Shown: positions 6,229 to 12,600 of the stretch, piece after piece
Layout of the letters: each line of letters begins with the position of its first letter
Position numbering within the stretch: position 1 is the first letter of the stretch
Source of the DNA: Rickettsiales bacterium
GTDB lineage: Bacteria; Pseudomonadota; Alphaproteobacteria; Rickettsiales; UBA3002
NCBI GenBank assembly: GCA_002725445.1
Contig: PBPD01000111.1
Location: 1-13,403 of the forward strand
Direction of reading: 5' to 3'
DNA length: 13,403 nt
Notes under the pieces: generated by a model
Databases searched by the model: none
What the model was told of the DNA's origin: nothing
The model's input: only the letters and a program-made list of their open reading frames with translations
Translations under genes and position numbers: made by a program

Positions 6229-7134
6229 ATGCGTAAAACCACCCGTAAATTACTGTATGTTTTTTATAAAGCAGGGGACAATCTTGTCGAGAATGACGGG
6301 GTGGAACTTGCAGGCTATCTGACATTCCTAGCCATGCTGTCGCTGTTTCCCTTTCTGGTGCTCATCGTTGCATTTGCCGGATTTATCGGACAAGGCCAGC
6401 TAGGCACGCAGTTTCTTGAGCTTATGATAGCGCATCTGCCAACCGAGGCGGTGGAAGCATTGCGGCCCCGCATTGATGAAATCATCTCCGGCCCACCACA
6501 AACCTTGCTGACCGTTTCTATTCTGGGTGCAATCTGGACATCCTCTTCCGCCGTGGAGGGGCTGCGCACGGTCTTAAACCGCGCCTATCAGGTGCGCACG
6601 CCGCCCGCTTATATCTGGCGGCGCTTAACCAGCATTTTGCAGATTATTCTGTTTGCGATTCTTATTATCATTGTCATGCTGGTCATCGTACTTGCGCCTA
6701 TTGTGATCGCAAAAGTTCAGCAATTCACCGGCTTCCCCATATCCGACGAAGACACCGTAATATGGAATAAATATTTCGTCTATTTTGGTGGTGTGTTGCT
6801 GTTTCTGGGGGTGGCGAACCTCTATTACTTCCTGCCCAACATCAAGCAGTCACTCGTGTCCGTAGTGCCCGGTGCGTTGCTGGTGGTCGTGCTATGGATT
6901 TTTGGCGCGGGCTTATTCACATGGTATATCTCGAATGTGGATCAGGTGAATATTATCTATGGTAGTCTGGGTGGCCTGATCGCATCGCTCTTATTCTTCT
7001 TTATTATGAGCATCGTGTTCATCTACGGGGCGGAGTTTAATCACATGTTGCTGTCGGTCTTTGGCGGTAAGATGGAAGAACGCGAGCATGTAGAAGAAGA
7101 CGAATCAGAAGATATCTCGCTCACCGACGATTAA
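6229..7134 (+). CDS. YihY/BrkB family inner-membrane protein
   Basis: 301-aa polytopic membrane protein of the YihY/BrkB family (once misnamed ribonuclease BN). Its molecular function is not settled; the family is proposed to be transport-related. About six membrane segments are visible, starting near residues 30-53 and ending near 240-272. Family landmarks are DGVELAGYLTFLAMLSLFPFL near the N-terminus, the central S-S-S-A-V-E-G-L-R-T-V-L-N-R-A-Y segment and YGSLGGLIASLLFFF...YGAEFN near the end. The C-terminus is an acidic hydrophilic tail (EEREHVEEDESED). The ATG at 6229 follows a weak AGTAGG. Its stop overlaps the convergent prepilin peptidase stop by 4 nt, leaving no room for a separate terminator. 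Confidence 0.9.
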   Translation: MRKTTRKLLYVFYKAGDNLVENDGVELAGYLTFLAMLSLFPFLVLIVAFAGFIGQGQLGTQFLELMIAHLPTEAVEALRPRIDEIISGPPQTLLTVSILGAIWTSSSAVEGLRTVLNRAYQVRTPPAYIWRRLTSILQIILFAILIIIVMLVIVLAPIVIAKVQQFTGFPISDEDTVIWNKYFVYFGGVLLFLGVANLYYFLPNIKQSLVSVVPGALLVVVLWIFGAGLFTWYISNVDQVNIIYGSLGGLIASLLFFFIMSIVFIYGAEFNHMLLSVFGGKMEEREHVEEDESEDISLTDD

Positions 7135-7631
7135 AGACCACTCACTCCCGGAATCTGATTGTTCCATAGCAATAGCAAAAACGCGGTGGCAATCGCCAGA
7201 CCGTATGGGGCAGGCTTGCCAAATGTGAAAAGCGGCCAAATGGTCGCATCTTGTTTGTTACGCAGCAGCCATGGCGCTATGTAGCGCGCCACTAGCAGGA
7301 ACACTGCCAGCAGTCCCCCCAGCAACGCCGTATAGATAACCAGCGAAATGGCTGCCTCACTCAACCCGACCCACAGACCCAGCGCCGTCAGCAGCTTTAC
7401 ATCACCGCCGCCCATCACCTTAAGCGCAAACAGCACAAACCCGATGGCAAACATCGCACCAAAACAATAAAGGGCGGAGCGCACATCCACCTCGTGCGGC
7501 GTTACCAGCAGCATGCAGGGGTAAAGCGCTACCACCAGAAGGTTTAGCCAGTTGGGAATGGTGAAACGGGTTGCATCCAGATAAAAGACACAGGCCATTA
7601 ACCCGCTCAAAATTAGCGCAATGATAAACAT
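7131..7631 (-). CDS. cpaA: Prepilin peptidase, A24 family (CpaA/TadV-like)
   Basis: 166-aa inner-membrane aspartic protease of the short CpaA/TadV type, which cleaves the leader of Flp/Tad-type prepilins at the cytoplasmic face. The two catalytic aspartates are D19 in YLDATRFTIPN (first A24 motif, D-x-x-x-x-x-I-P-N) and D77 in GGGDVKL (G-x-G-D motif). Several hydrophobic helices span the rest. The bifunctional TFPP methyltransferase domain is absent, as expected for this type. The ATG at 7631 has AGG 5 nt upstream. A TTG at 7658 would add nine residues (RLRALTRH) and is a possible alternative. No pilin or tad secretion genes lie in the window, so this is a lone member and its substrates are unknown. 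Confidence 0.87.
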   Translation of the reverse strand: MFIIALILSGLMACVFYLDATRFTIPNWLNLLVVALYPCMLLVTPHEVDVRSALYCFGAMFAIGFVLFALKVMGGGDVKLLTALGLWVGLSEAAISLVIYTALLGGLLAVFLLVARYIAPWLLRNKQDATIWPLFTFGKPAPYGLAIATAFLLLLWNNQIPGVSGL

Positions 7632-7684
7632 ATGCCTAGTTAGCGCTCTAAGCCGCAATTTGGCAATGTTTTTTGCAGGAAAGC

Positions 7685-7697
7685 AGGCTAATAGCCT
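7685..7697. other. Short hairpin in the cpaA/mipZ divergent region
   Basis: AGGCT (7685-7689), loop AAT, AGCCT (7693-7697). It is a perfect 5-bp stem within the roughly 137-bp divergent gap. No convincing promoter hexamer pair could be assigned in this gap in either direction. Confidence 0.25.
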
Positions 7698-7768
7698 TTA
7701 CTTGCTGGCGAGTATTGTCTAAGGTGTGCGCAAATAAACGTATGAATGCGGCTAGCAAGCACAATATC

Positions 7769-8869
7769 ATGACTGACGCTACAACACCGTCCAGCACCGG
7801 CGCATCGCCAAACGGCGAGAAACGCGCGCATGTTATCGTATTAGGTAACGAAAAAGGTGGATCGGGCAAAACCACGACATCTCTTCACTTAATTGTCGCG
7901 CTATTGCGCCTTGGTTTCAAGGTGGGCACGGTGGATATTGACTCGCGCCAGCGCTCGCTTTCGCGCTATCTTGAAAATCGGCGCAATACCATCACCAAAT
8001 CGGGCACACCGCTGCCTGTCCCACACCATATTGTGCTGCAAAAAAGCCCGTTTGATTCGGCTGAAGAGGCAAAAGCCGATGAGCGTGAGCGTTTTCAGCA
8101 GGCGTTGCGCAAAATCCTTTTCACGAACGACTTTGTAGTCATCGACAGCCCGGGTAACGATACATACCTGTCACGACTGGCGCATTCCTATGCCAATACA
8201 ATCATTACCCCGATCAATGATAGTTTCGTTGATCTGGATGTGTTAGCCAGCGTCGATCCTGATACGTATAAAATCATTCGCCCCAGCATCTATAGCGAGA
8301 TGGTGTGGGAGCAAAAACTGGCGCGCGCCAAGCGCGATGGCGTATCGATTGAATGGATTGTGATGCGTAACCGCCTCAGCAATCTGGATGCCCGCAACAA
8401 ACGCTCAATGGCTAAAGTGACTTCTGATTTATCACGCCGCATTGGTTTTCGCTTGGCCCCTGGTTTCAGCGAACGTGTGATTTTCCGTGAAATGTTCCTG
8501 CATGGCTTGACCGTTCTGGATGTGATTGACGAGAAAACCGCCGTAAATGCGACCATGTCCCATATTGCCGCACGCCAAGAAGTGCGTGACCTGCTTAGAA
8601 TGCTGAAAATCCCTGAAATTGATCGCCGTCTGAACAACACGCGCACGCCCAGCAAGGACGAGGATACAAATCCGAAACCGAGCACCCGCGCCAGCGCGGA
8701 CACAAGCACCGAAAAGCCTGATGCTGCACCTGAAGCGCAAACACCGCCCTCCCATACCCCACCCGGCCAATCAGAGACCGCAGCAAAAGATGATGCGTCT
8801 GCCGATAAAGCAGAACAAAGCGAGCCCAACACGCCAGATGCTGCCCGCACTGTAGCGGCCGCATCGTAA
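7769..8869 (+). CDS. mipZ: MipZ-type ParA ATPase, division-site regulator
   Basis: ParA/MinD-superfamily ATPase closely resembling Caulobacter MipZ, which forms a bipolar gradient through ParB and inhibits FtsZ assembly away from midcell. The deviant Walker A NEKGGSGKTT lies at about residues 27-36. Then come VDIDSRQRSLSRYLENRR (switch region), VVIDSPGNDTYLSRLAH (Walker B) and the MipZ-specific stretches TPINDSFVDLDVL, SVDPDTYKI and WIVMRNRLSNLDARN. The match to MipZ ends about residue 288. The remaining ~78 residues are a Pro/Ala/Ser/Thr/Glu-rich tail that looks disordered and is absent from Caulobacter MipZ (about 278 aa). Start choice is uncertain: ATG 7769 (366 aa), ATG 7742 (375 aa) or TTG 7673, none with a clear Shine-Dalgarno. 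The J-domain gene starts 18 bp downstream. Confidence 0.93.
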   Translation: MTDATTPSSTGASPNGEKRAHVIVLGNEKGGSGKTTTSLHLIVALLRLGFKVGTVDIDSRQRSLSRYLENRRNTITKSGTPLPVPHHIVLQKSPFDSAEEAKADERERFQQALRKILFTNDFVVIDSPGNDTYLSRLAHSYANTIITPINDSFVDLDVLASVDPDTYKIIRPSIYSEMVWEQKLARAKRDGVSIEWIVMRNRLSNLDARNKRSMAKVTSDLSRRIGFRLAPGFSERVIFREMFLHGLTVLDVIDEKTAVNATMSHIAARQEVRDLLRMLKIPEIDRRLNNTRTPSKDEDTNPKPSTRASADTSTEKPDAAPEAQTPPSHTPPGQSETAAKDDASADKAEQSEPNTPDAARTVAAAS

Positions 8870-8887
8870 TCATTCAGGAGCACACGC

Positions 8888-9376
8888 ATGTGGCTATGGC
8901 TTTTATTACTGTCTGGCCTCGCGGTATTTGTTTTTCATCATATAATGCGCTGGTTTGTCCGCAGTGATGCCAGCACCGTGCGCCGCAGCATGCGCTGGGT
9001 TATTATCGTCATTGCCATCATTATTACGCTACTGTTACTGCGCTTTGGCGGTCACTATCTGGCCGCAGCATTCTCGGGATTGCTGGCATTGATGGTACTG
9101 CTTAATCGCCTGATGGTGTTTCTACCGATCGCACGCTGGTTCATGCATAAGCGCCAGCAAGGGCAAGGCTCCAGCAGCTCAGCCGGATCGCCTGAAATGA
9201 CCGTGCAGAAAGCGCGTGAAATCTTAGGCGTCAGCCCCAATGCCACTAAGTCTGAGATCAAAGAGGCGCATCGCCGCCTGATGAAAAAAGTGCATCCGGA
9301 TCAGGGTGGCTCAGAATATCTTGCGCGCGAGCTAAATGCCGCTAAAGATATACTTCTCAAACACGCAAAGGACTAA
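8888..9376 (+). CDS. Membrane-anchored J-domain protein (Tim14/Pam18-like)
   Basis: 162-aa protein with a hydrophobic N-terminal half and a C-terminal J-domain. Such proteins stimulate the ATPase of a DnaK-type Hsp70 at the inner membrane. Membrane segments are visible at residues 1-20, 37-52 and roughly 57-82. A Ser/Gly linker (92-102) leads to the J-domain at 104-160, with the invariant HPD at 136-138 in MKKVHPDQGG. TM-then-C-terminal-J order is that of mitochondrial Tim14/Pam18, as opposed to DnaJ or CbpA, which have an N-terminal J-domain. A good RBS, AGGAG (8876-8880), precedes the ATG by 7 nt. It lies 18 bp after mipZ and 2 bp before the phosphomannomutase gene, so it is almost certainly co-transcribed with them. 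Client proteins are unknown. Confidence 0.9.
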   Translation: MWLWLLLLSGLAVFVFHHIMRWFVRSDASTVRRSMRWVIIVIAIIITLLLLRFGGHYLAAAFSGLLALMVLLNRLMVFLPIARWFMHKRQQGQGSSSSAGSPEMTVQKAREILGVSPNATKSEIKEAHRRLMKKVHPDQGGSEYLARELNAAKDILLKHAKD

Positions 9377-9378
9377 CC

Positions 9379-10794
9379 ATGCCCAACGCTTCAGCACTGC
9401 CCCAAACTGGCCACCGTTTTCATCCGAGCATTCTGCGCGCCTATGATGTGCGCGGCGTCATAGATGACACATTATTTGCTGCCGATCTGTTTGCGCTGGG
9501 GCAAGGGTTTGCCACCGAAGCAGCGGAACGCAGCGGGCACACACAGCCACGTATTGTAATAGCGCGCGACGGCCGTCTCAGCTCACCCGCATTGGCAGAA
9601 GCGCTGTCAGAAGGGCTTCAGGCAGGCGGCGCAGAAGTAGTGGATTGCGGTGTCGGCCCAACACCCATGCTGTATTTTGCGGTGTATCACTGCGAGGCAG
9701 ATGGCGGCATGATGATTACCGGCTCGCACAACCCTCCCTCGCATAATGGCTGCAAAATGATGATGGGGCGTGCGTCGTTCTTCGGCGATGATATTGCAAA
9801 GCTTGGCACCCGCATTGAAGCGGGCGATTTGCGCAGCGCTGCAGGGCGCTATACAAAACAAGACATTCAGCCCGCCTATGTAGAACGCCTGCTGGAAGGG
9901 CTGGATCGCACCGCATTGGCTGAGGCCACTATCGCGTGGGATCCGGGCCATGGGGCAGCAGCAGCCGTAGTCGCCGAAGTGATCGCCGCCTGTAACGCTG
10001 ACAAGCATGTGCTGCTTAATGGTGTTATAGACGGTACATTTCCCGGACACCATCCCGACCCTTCTGTGCCTGAGAATATGCAGGAGCTTGCCGAAGCCGT
10101 AACCGCTCATCAATGCACACTCGGTGTGGCATTTGATGGTGATGGCGACCGTTTGGGCGCGGTTGATAATGCCGGGAACCTGATTTCGCCCGATCACCTG
10201 CTTATGCTATTATCACGCGATGTGTTGAGCAAAGCGCCAGACAGCACCATTATCGCCGATGTCAAAACCAGCCAAAGCGTGTTCGATGACATTGCCCAGC
10301 ATGGCGGCACACCATTAATGTGGAAAACGGGCCATTCACACATCAAGGCCAAAATGAAAGAAACCGGCGCCCGCTTTGCCGGTGAAGCCAGTGGCCATAT
10401 CTTCTTTGCTGATCAGTATTATGGGTTTGACGACGGCATTTATGCCGCCCTGCGCCTGATCCAGTTTGCACATCAGCTAGACCAACCGCTCGATACGCTA
10501 ATCGCCGCACTCCCTAGCAGCCTCAGCACTCCGGAGCTGCGCATTGAATGCGCCGATGACAAGAAATTTGGCGTTGTCGAAGCAATCGCACAGCGCTTAA
10601 GTGACGAAGGCGCCGATTTTTCGACCATTGACGGTATGCGCGTAAACCGCGAAGGTGGCTGGTGGCTTTTGCGAGCATCCAACACCCAACCCGCACTTGT
10701 AGCACGCTGCGAGGCAGAGGATCCCGCCGTATTGCAGCAATTGAAGGACGAAATCACCGCCCTCCTGCATCCTTTCAGTCTGCGCTTATCGTAA
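9379..10794 (+). CDS. Phosphomannomutase/phosphoglucomutase (AlgC/ManB type)
   Basis: 471-aa alpha-D-phosphohexomutase that interconverts mannose-6-phosphate and mannose-1-phosphate (and usually the glucose equivalents), supplying sugar nucleotides for LPS and exopolysaccharide. All four domain signatures are present. These are the phosphoserine loop TGSHNPP (114-120, Ser116), the Mg loop DGDGDR (253-258), the sugar-specificity loop GEASGH (335-340) and the phosphate-binding loop RASNTQP (432-438). The length of about 470 residues and the KTGHSHIKAKMKETGARFAGE segment place it in the PMM/PGM group rather than with GlmM. An AAAGGA ribosome site overlaps the end of the J-domain gene, which stops 2 bp upstream. 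Its 5' context is the mipZ cluster; no other polysaccharide gene is in the window. Confidence 0.94.
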   Translation: MPNASALPQTGHRFHPSILRAYDVRGVIDDTLFAADLFALGQGFATEAAERSGHTQPRIVIARDGRLSSPALAEALSEGLQAGGAEVVDCGVGPTPMLYFAVYHCEADGGMMITGSHNPPSHNGCKMMMGRASFFGDDIAKLGTRIEAGDLRSAAGRYTKQDIQPAYVERLLEGLDRTALAEATIAWDPGHGAAAAVVAEVIAACNADKHVLLNGVIDGTFPGHHPDPSVPENMQELAEAVTAHQCTLGVAFDGDGDRLGAVDNAGNLISPDHLLMLLSRDVLSKAPDSTIIADVKTSQSVFDDIAQHGGTPLMWKTGHSHIKAKMKETGARFAGEASGHIFFADQYYGFDDGIYAALRLIQFAHQLDQPLDTLIAALPSSLSTPELRIECADDKKFGVVEAIAQRLSDEGADFSTIDGMRVNREGGWWLLRASNTQPALVARCEAEDPAVLQQLKDEITALLHPFSLRLS

Positions 10795-10883
10795 AACCTA
10801 TATCCCCTTTATACCACTTATGCGTGTTATGATTGCATTCTAAGGCAAAAAAGCGCATGCTATTTTTGAGCTAGTAGGGTGTT

Positions 10884-11618
10884 ATGAAAGAATCTTTTGA
10901 CCAGTTTGTGAAAGACACGGTCGACTGTTCGCGCGACCAGGATCTGTTTGATCGGTTTGTTGCATATCTGGAGCAAACCTATCAGGTGGATCTGATCAGC
11001 TATCACCTGCTTAGCACCAATCTGCAAGCTTTTGCCCGCGCCGATCATCCGATCTTTCATACATTCCCCGATGAATGGGTAAAGGTCTATCTGAATGACG
11101 ATAAGTTTGAGATTGATCCGATTATCAAACTTGCGCGCACGCAAGGCGCGCCCTTCCATTGGTTTGACGTATCCAAACATTTAAGTCTGAGCGACGAGCA
11201 AAAACGTTATCTGAACGAACTAAAAAATGAAGGATTCGTAGATGGGCTAGCGGTGCCACTTTTTGGCCCGCAGCACGAGATTGGTTATATCGGCATTGGC
11301 AGCACAAAACGCAAGCTTGCGCTGAACGAAGCCGAATTGGATATGATTCACCATGCCTGTTACCAGTTCCATAATCGCTACCGCGAATTGGTGGACCGCG
11401 AACAGCAAAAGGAACGGCCCAAACTCTCCCCGCGCGAACGGGAAGTGCTGCACTGGGTGGCATTGGGAAAAAGCAACTCGGTCATCGCCGACATTTTGGA
11501 GATATCCGAACACACCGTCGACACGCTACTGCGGCGTTCTTACCATAAACTGGATGTTTCCAACCGCATCGGCGCAGTGCTTAAAGGCGTCGGCTACGGC
11601 ATCATCCACCCTGCCTAA
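10884..11618 (+). CDS. LuxR-family transcriptional regulator with autoinducer-binding domain
   Basis: 244-aa quorum-sensing-type regulator: an N-terminal autoinducer-binding domain (about 15-165) and a C-terminal LuxR helix-turn-helix (about 180-240). Residues W65, Y69, D78, P79, W93 and G121 match in spacing the six ligand-pocket residues known from TraR (W57, Y61, D70, P71, W85, G113), so acyl-homoserine-lactone binding is plausible. The HTH has LSPREREVLHWVALGKSN and the recognition helix EHTVDTLLRRSYHKL. GGGTG-like sequence AGGGTG precedes the ATG. The 89-bp upstream gap shows no convincing promoter or lux box. No luxI synthase is in the window, making it an orphan (solo) candidate here, though the partner may lie elsewhere. 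Confidence 0.92.
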   Translation: MKESFDQFVKDTVDCSRDQDLFDRFVAYLEQTYQVDLISYHLLSTNLQAFARADHPIFHTFPDEWVKVYLNDDKFEIDPIIKLARTQGAPFHWFDVSKHLSLSDEQKRYLNELKNEGFVDGLAVPLFGPQHEIGYIGIGSTKRKLALNEAELDMIHHACYQFHNRYRELVDREQQKERPKLSPREREVLHWVALGKSNSVIADILEISEHTVDTLLRRSYHKLDVSNRIGAVLKGVGYGIIHPA

Positions 11619-11670
11619 TAACGTATCTACGTGACATTACAACGCCGCGATATTTTGCTAGATTGGTTCA

Positions 11671-11742
11671 TGTCGGAAGGGGGCATATAGCACTATCCTA
11701 GCTCTTAGACGCATATAACCAAACCGTTTACCTCTTCCGACA
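11671..11742. other. Long-stem inverted repeat, candidate structured RNA or regulatory element
   Basis: TGTCGGAAG (11671-11679) and CTTCCGACA (11734-11742) are perfect inverted copies. Counting one G-U pair, the stem extends to 12 pairs (11671-11682 with 11731-11742), enclosing a 48-nt loop. It lies in the 219-bp gap between the LuxR gene and the tRNA, where no open reading frame is convincing. No T-run follows either arm, so it is not a standard terminator. The gap otherwise shows no recognisable gene. Confidence 0.35.
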
Positions 11743-11819
11743 GCTCTCCCGCACTACTACCCTATTTCCTGCCTATGCTGAGTTAATGCGTGAATTTGCA
11801 CGCAAAGCTTGCTAAAACT

Positions 11820-11842
11820 GGCGCGCATGCCATTTGCGCGCC
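11820..11842. repeat. GC-only inverted repeat overlapping the tRNA 5' end
   Basis: GGCGCGC (11820-11826) and GCGCGCC (11836-11842) are perfect inverted copies with a 9-nt loop. The second arm covers the first five bases of the tRNA acceptor stem, so in the precursor the 5' leader could compete with correct acceptor-stem pairing. Confidence 0.35.
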
Positions 11843-11914
11843 CTTAGCTCAGCTGGATAGAGCAACGGCCTTCTAAGCCGTAGGTCGCAGGTTCGAATCC
11901 TGCAGGGCGCGCCA
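11838..11914 (+). tRNA. tRNA-Arg (anticodon TCT, reads AGA)
   Basis: A 77-nt cloverleaf can be drawn without mismatches. The acceptor stem pairs GCGCCCT (11838-11844) with AGGGCGC (11904-11910), followed by discriminator G and an encoded CCA (11912-11914). The D arm is GCTC/GAGC around AGCTGGATA. The anticodon stem is ACGGC/GCCGT with loop CTTCTAA, anticodon TCT. The T arm is GCAGG/CCTGC with the canonical TTCGAAT loop. The last 19 nt recur at 12047-12065. tRNA-Arg 3' ends are common integration sites for tyrosine-recombinase elements. Confidence 0.97.
11896..11914 (+). repeat. Direct repeat copy 1 (tRNA 3' end), att-like
   Basis: The 19-nt sequence AATCCTGCAGGGCGCGCCA forms the T-loop end, T-stem 3' strand, acceptor 3' strand and CCA of the tRNA. 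The identical sequence occurs at 12047-12065 in the same orientation. This is the pattern left by site-specific integration at a tRNA gene, where the element restores the tRNA 3' end. Confidence 0.75.
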
Positions 11915-11950
11915 ATTTTATAAGCGGGCACCCGCCCGATGATAAAATTG
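11913..11950. other. Two-tier hairpin immediately after the tRNA
   Basis: CAATTTTAT (11913-11921) pairs with ATAAAATTG (11942-11950), and inside it CGGGC (11925-11929) pairs with GCCCG (11934-11938) around a 4-nt loop. A symmetric 3x3 internal loop separates the two stems. It begins within the CCA of the tRNA. It may be a 3' processing or termination structure, but no T-run follows, so a standard intrinsic terminator is not supported. Confidence 0.45.
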
Positions 11951-12018
11951 ATGGGCTCATGCTGATTTAACCTTGTTCGACAATAAGCTTAGTGAGCAAA
12001 GCGAACTTAGCGTTTGCC

Positions 12019-12046
12019 ACGTTGCGAGGCAAAGCTGCTGCAACGT
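12019..12046. repeat. Inverted repeat abutting the second att-like copy
   Basis: ACGTTGC (12019-12025) and GCAACGT (12040-12046) are perfect inverted copies with a 14-bp spacer. The right arm ends exactly one base before the duplicated tRNA 3' end begins at 12047. It could be a recombinase arm or excisionase site or a chance palindrome. Confidence 0.35.
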
Positions 12047-12065
12047 AATCCTGCAGGGCGCGCCA
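12047..12065 (+). repeat. Direct repeat copy 2, probable attachment-site remnant
   Basis: Exact 19/19 copy of the tRNA-Arg 3' end (11896-11914), 132 bp downstream and in the same orientation. No tRNA body precedes it. No integrase gene is present between or near the copies, so any element has been lost or lies outside the window. Confidence 0.7.
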
Positions 12066-12068
12066 GCA

Positions 12069-12341
12069 TTATTTCTTTCGTGCTCTTTGAAAAGATCGGG
12101 CTAACATGTTTTCATCCAGCATATCGGGTAAGTCATATTTTTTGACCGCTTCACTAAATGCTTCTAAAAAATCATCAAGTTGTACCCATGTTTTCTCAGC
12201 CATGTGCAGAGGCCAATCATAGTATGTGCCATCTTCGCGTTGGGTGGTCTCAAGCAAGCGTTCAGTTGGTATAATATATTCAGGGGTATTTTCATCTTTA
12301 TTGCTTTCTAAAGCGTCTTCAGTCAAAGTCCATTGGGTCAT
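12069..12341 (-). CDS. Hypothetical protein (90 aa)
   Basis: Not recognised. A 90-residue acidic, soluble-looking protein without signal peptide or membrane segment. It has a charged N-terminal half (TLTEDALESNKDENTPEY) and a helix-like C-terminal half (VQLDDFLEAFSEAVKKY) that ends in a basic RARKK. The ATG at 12341 was preferred because AAGGA lies 10 nt upstream; the ATG at 12362 would add seven residues (MHKDEKI) with only a weak upstream GAG. It ends 4 bp from the second att-like repeat and is transcribed towards the tRNA, so it may be cargo of a lost mobile element. The balanced amino-acid composition and ribosome site favour a real gene, but no family supports it. Confidence 0.6.
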   Translation of the reverse strand: MTQWTLTEDALESNKDENTPEYIIPTERLLETTQREDGTYYDWPLHMAEKTWVQLDDFLEAFSEAVKKYDLPDMLDENMLARSFQRARKK

Positions 12342-12399
12342 GATCTTTTCATCCTTATGCATAAAAAATAGCTCAATTATGTTTAAGATGTAGGCTCAG

Positions 12400-12546
12400 T
12401 TAATTCGCATTCAACCCATGCGCCTTAGAGCCTAACTTTTGTTTATACAGGTTTTCAATCGCCACAATCTCGCGCTGCGTAATATTACTAGGCAGCGTTT
12501 GCAATATCAAATAGCGGCAATGGCGCTGGGTAGCTGGCATCCGCAT
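12400..12546 (-). pseudogene. Probable C-terminal remnant of a GIY-YIG-type nuclease family gene
   Basis: A 48-codon open frame on the minus strand, from ATG 12546 to TAA 12400. Its peptide includes RYLILQTLPSNITQ, REIVAIENLYKQKLG and the end SKAHGLNAN. From memory, the K-x-K-L-G-S-x-A-H-G-L-N-x-N ending is typical of the C-terminus of a bacterial GIY-YIG nuclease family protein; this was not checked by search. The frame is closed by a stop seven codons upstream of the ATG and nothing resembling the GIY-YIG catalytic core is present, so it looks like a decayed 3' end. It lies upstream of, and on the same strand as, the 90-aa orphan gene. A short functional peptide is the alternative. Confidence 0.45.
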
Positions 12547-12600
12547 CCATAGTATTAATAACTGTTATGACCCACTATATTTAGTGTTTGCATTCGCGAT

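Noticed and set aside
8290..8889. 199-codon frame antisense to mipZ
   Set aside because: It is Ser/Arg/Val-rich translation of the complementary strand of the low-complexity mipZ tail, without motifs.
9607..10197. 196-codon frame antisense to the phosphomannomutase gene
   Set aside because: The sense strand carries all phosphohexomutase signatures. The antisense product is Cys/His-rich only by codon complementarity.
11965..11971. CtrA-type half site TTAACC downstream of the tRNA
   Set aside because: Only a half site is present with no second TTAA at the required 7-bp spacing, so it is easily due to chance.
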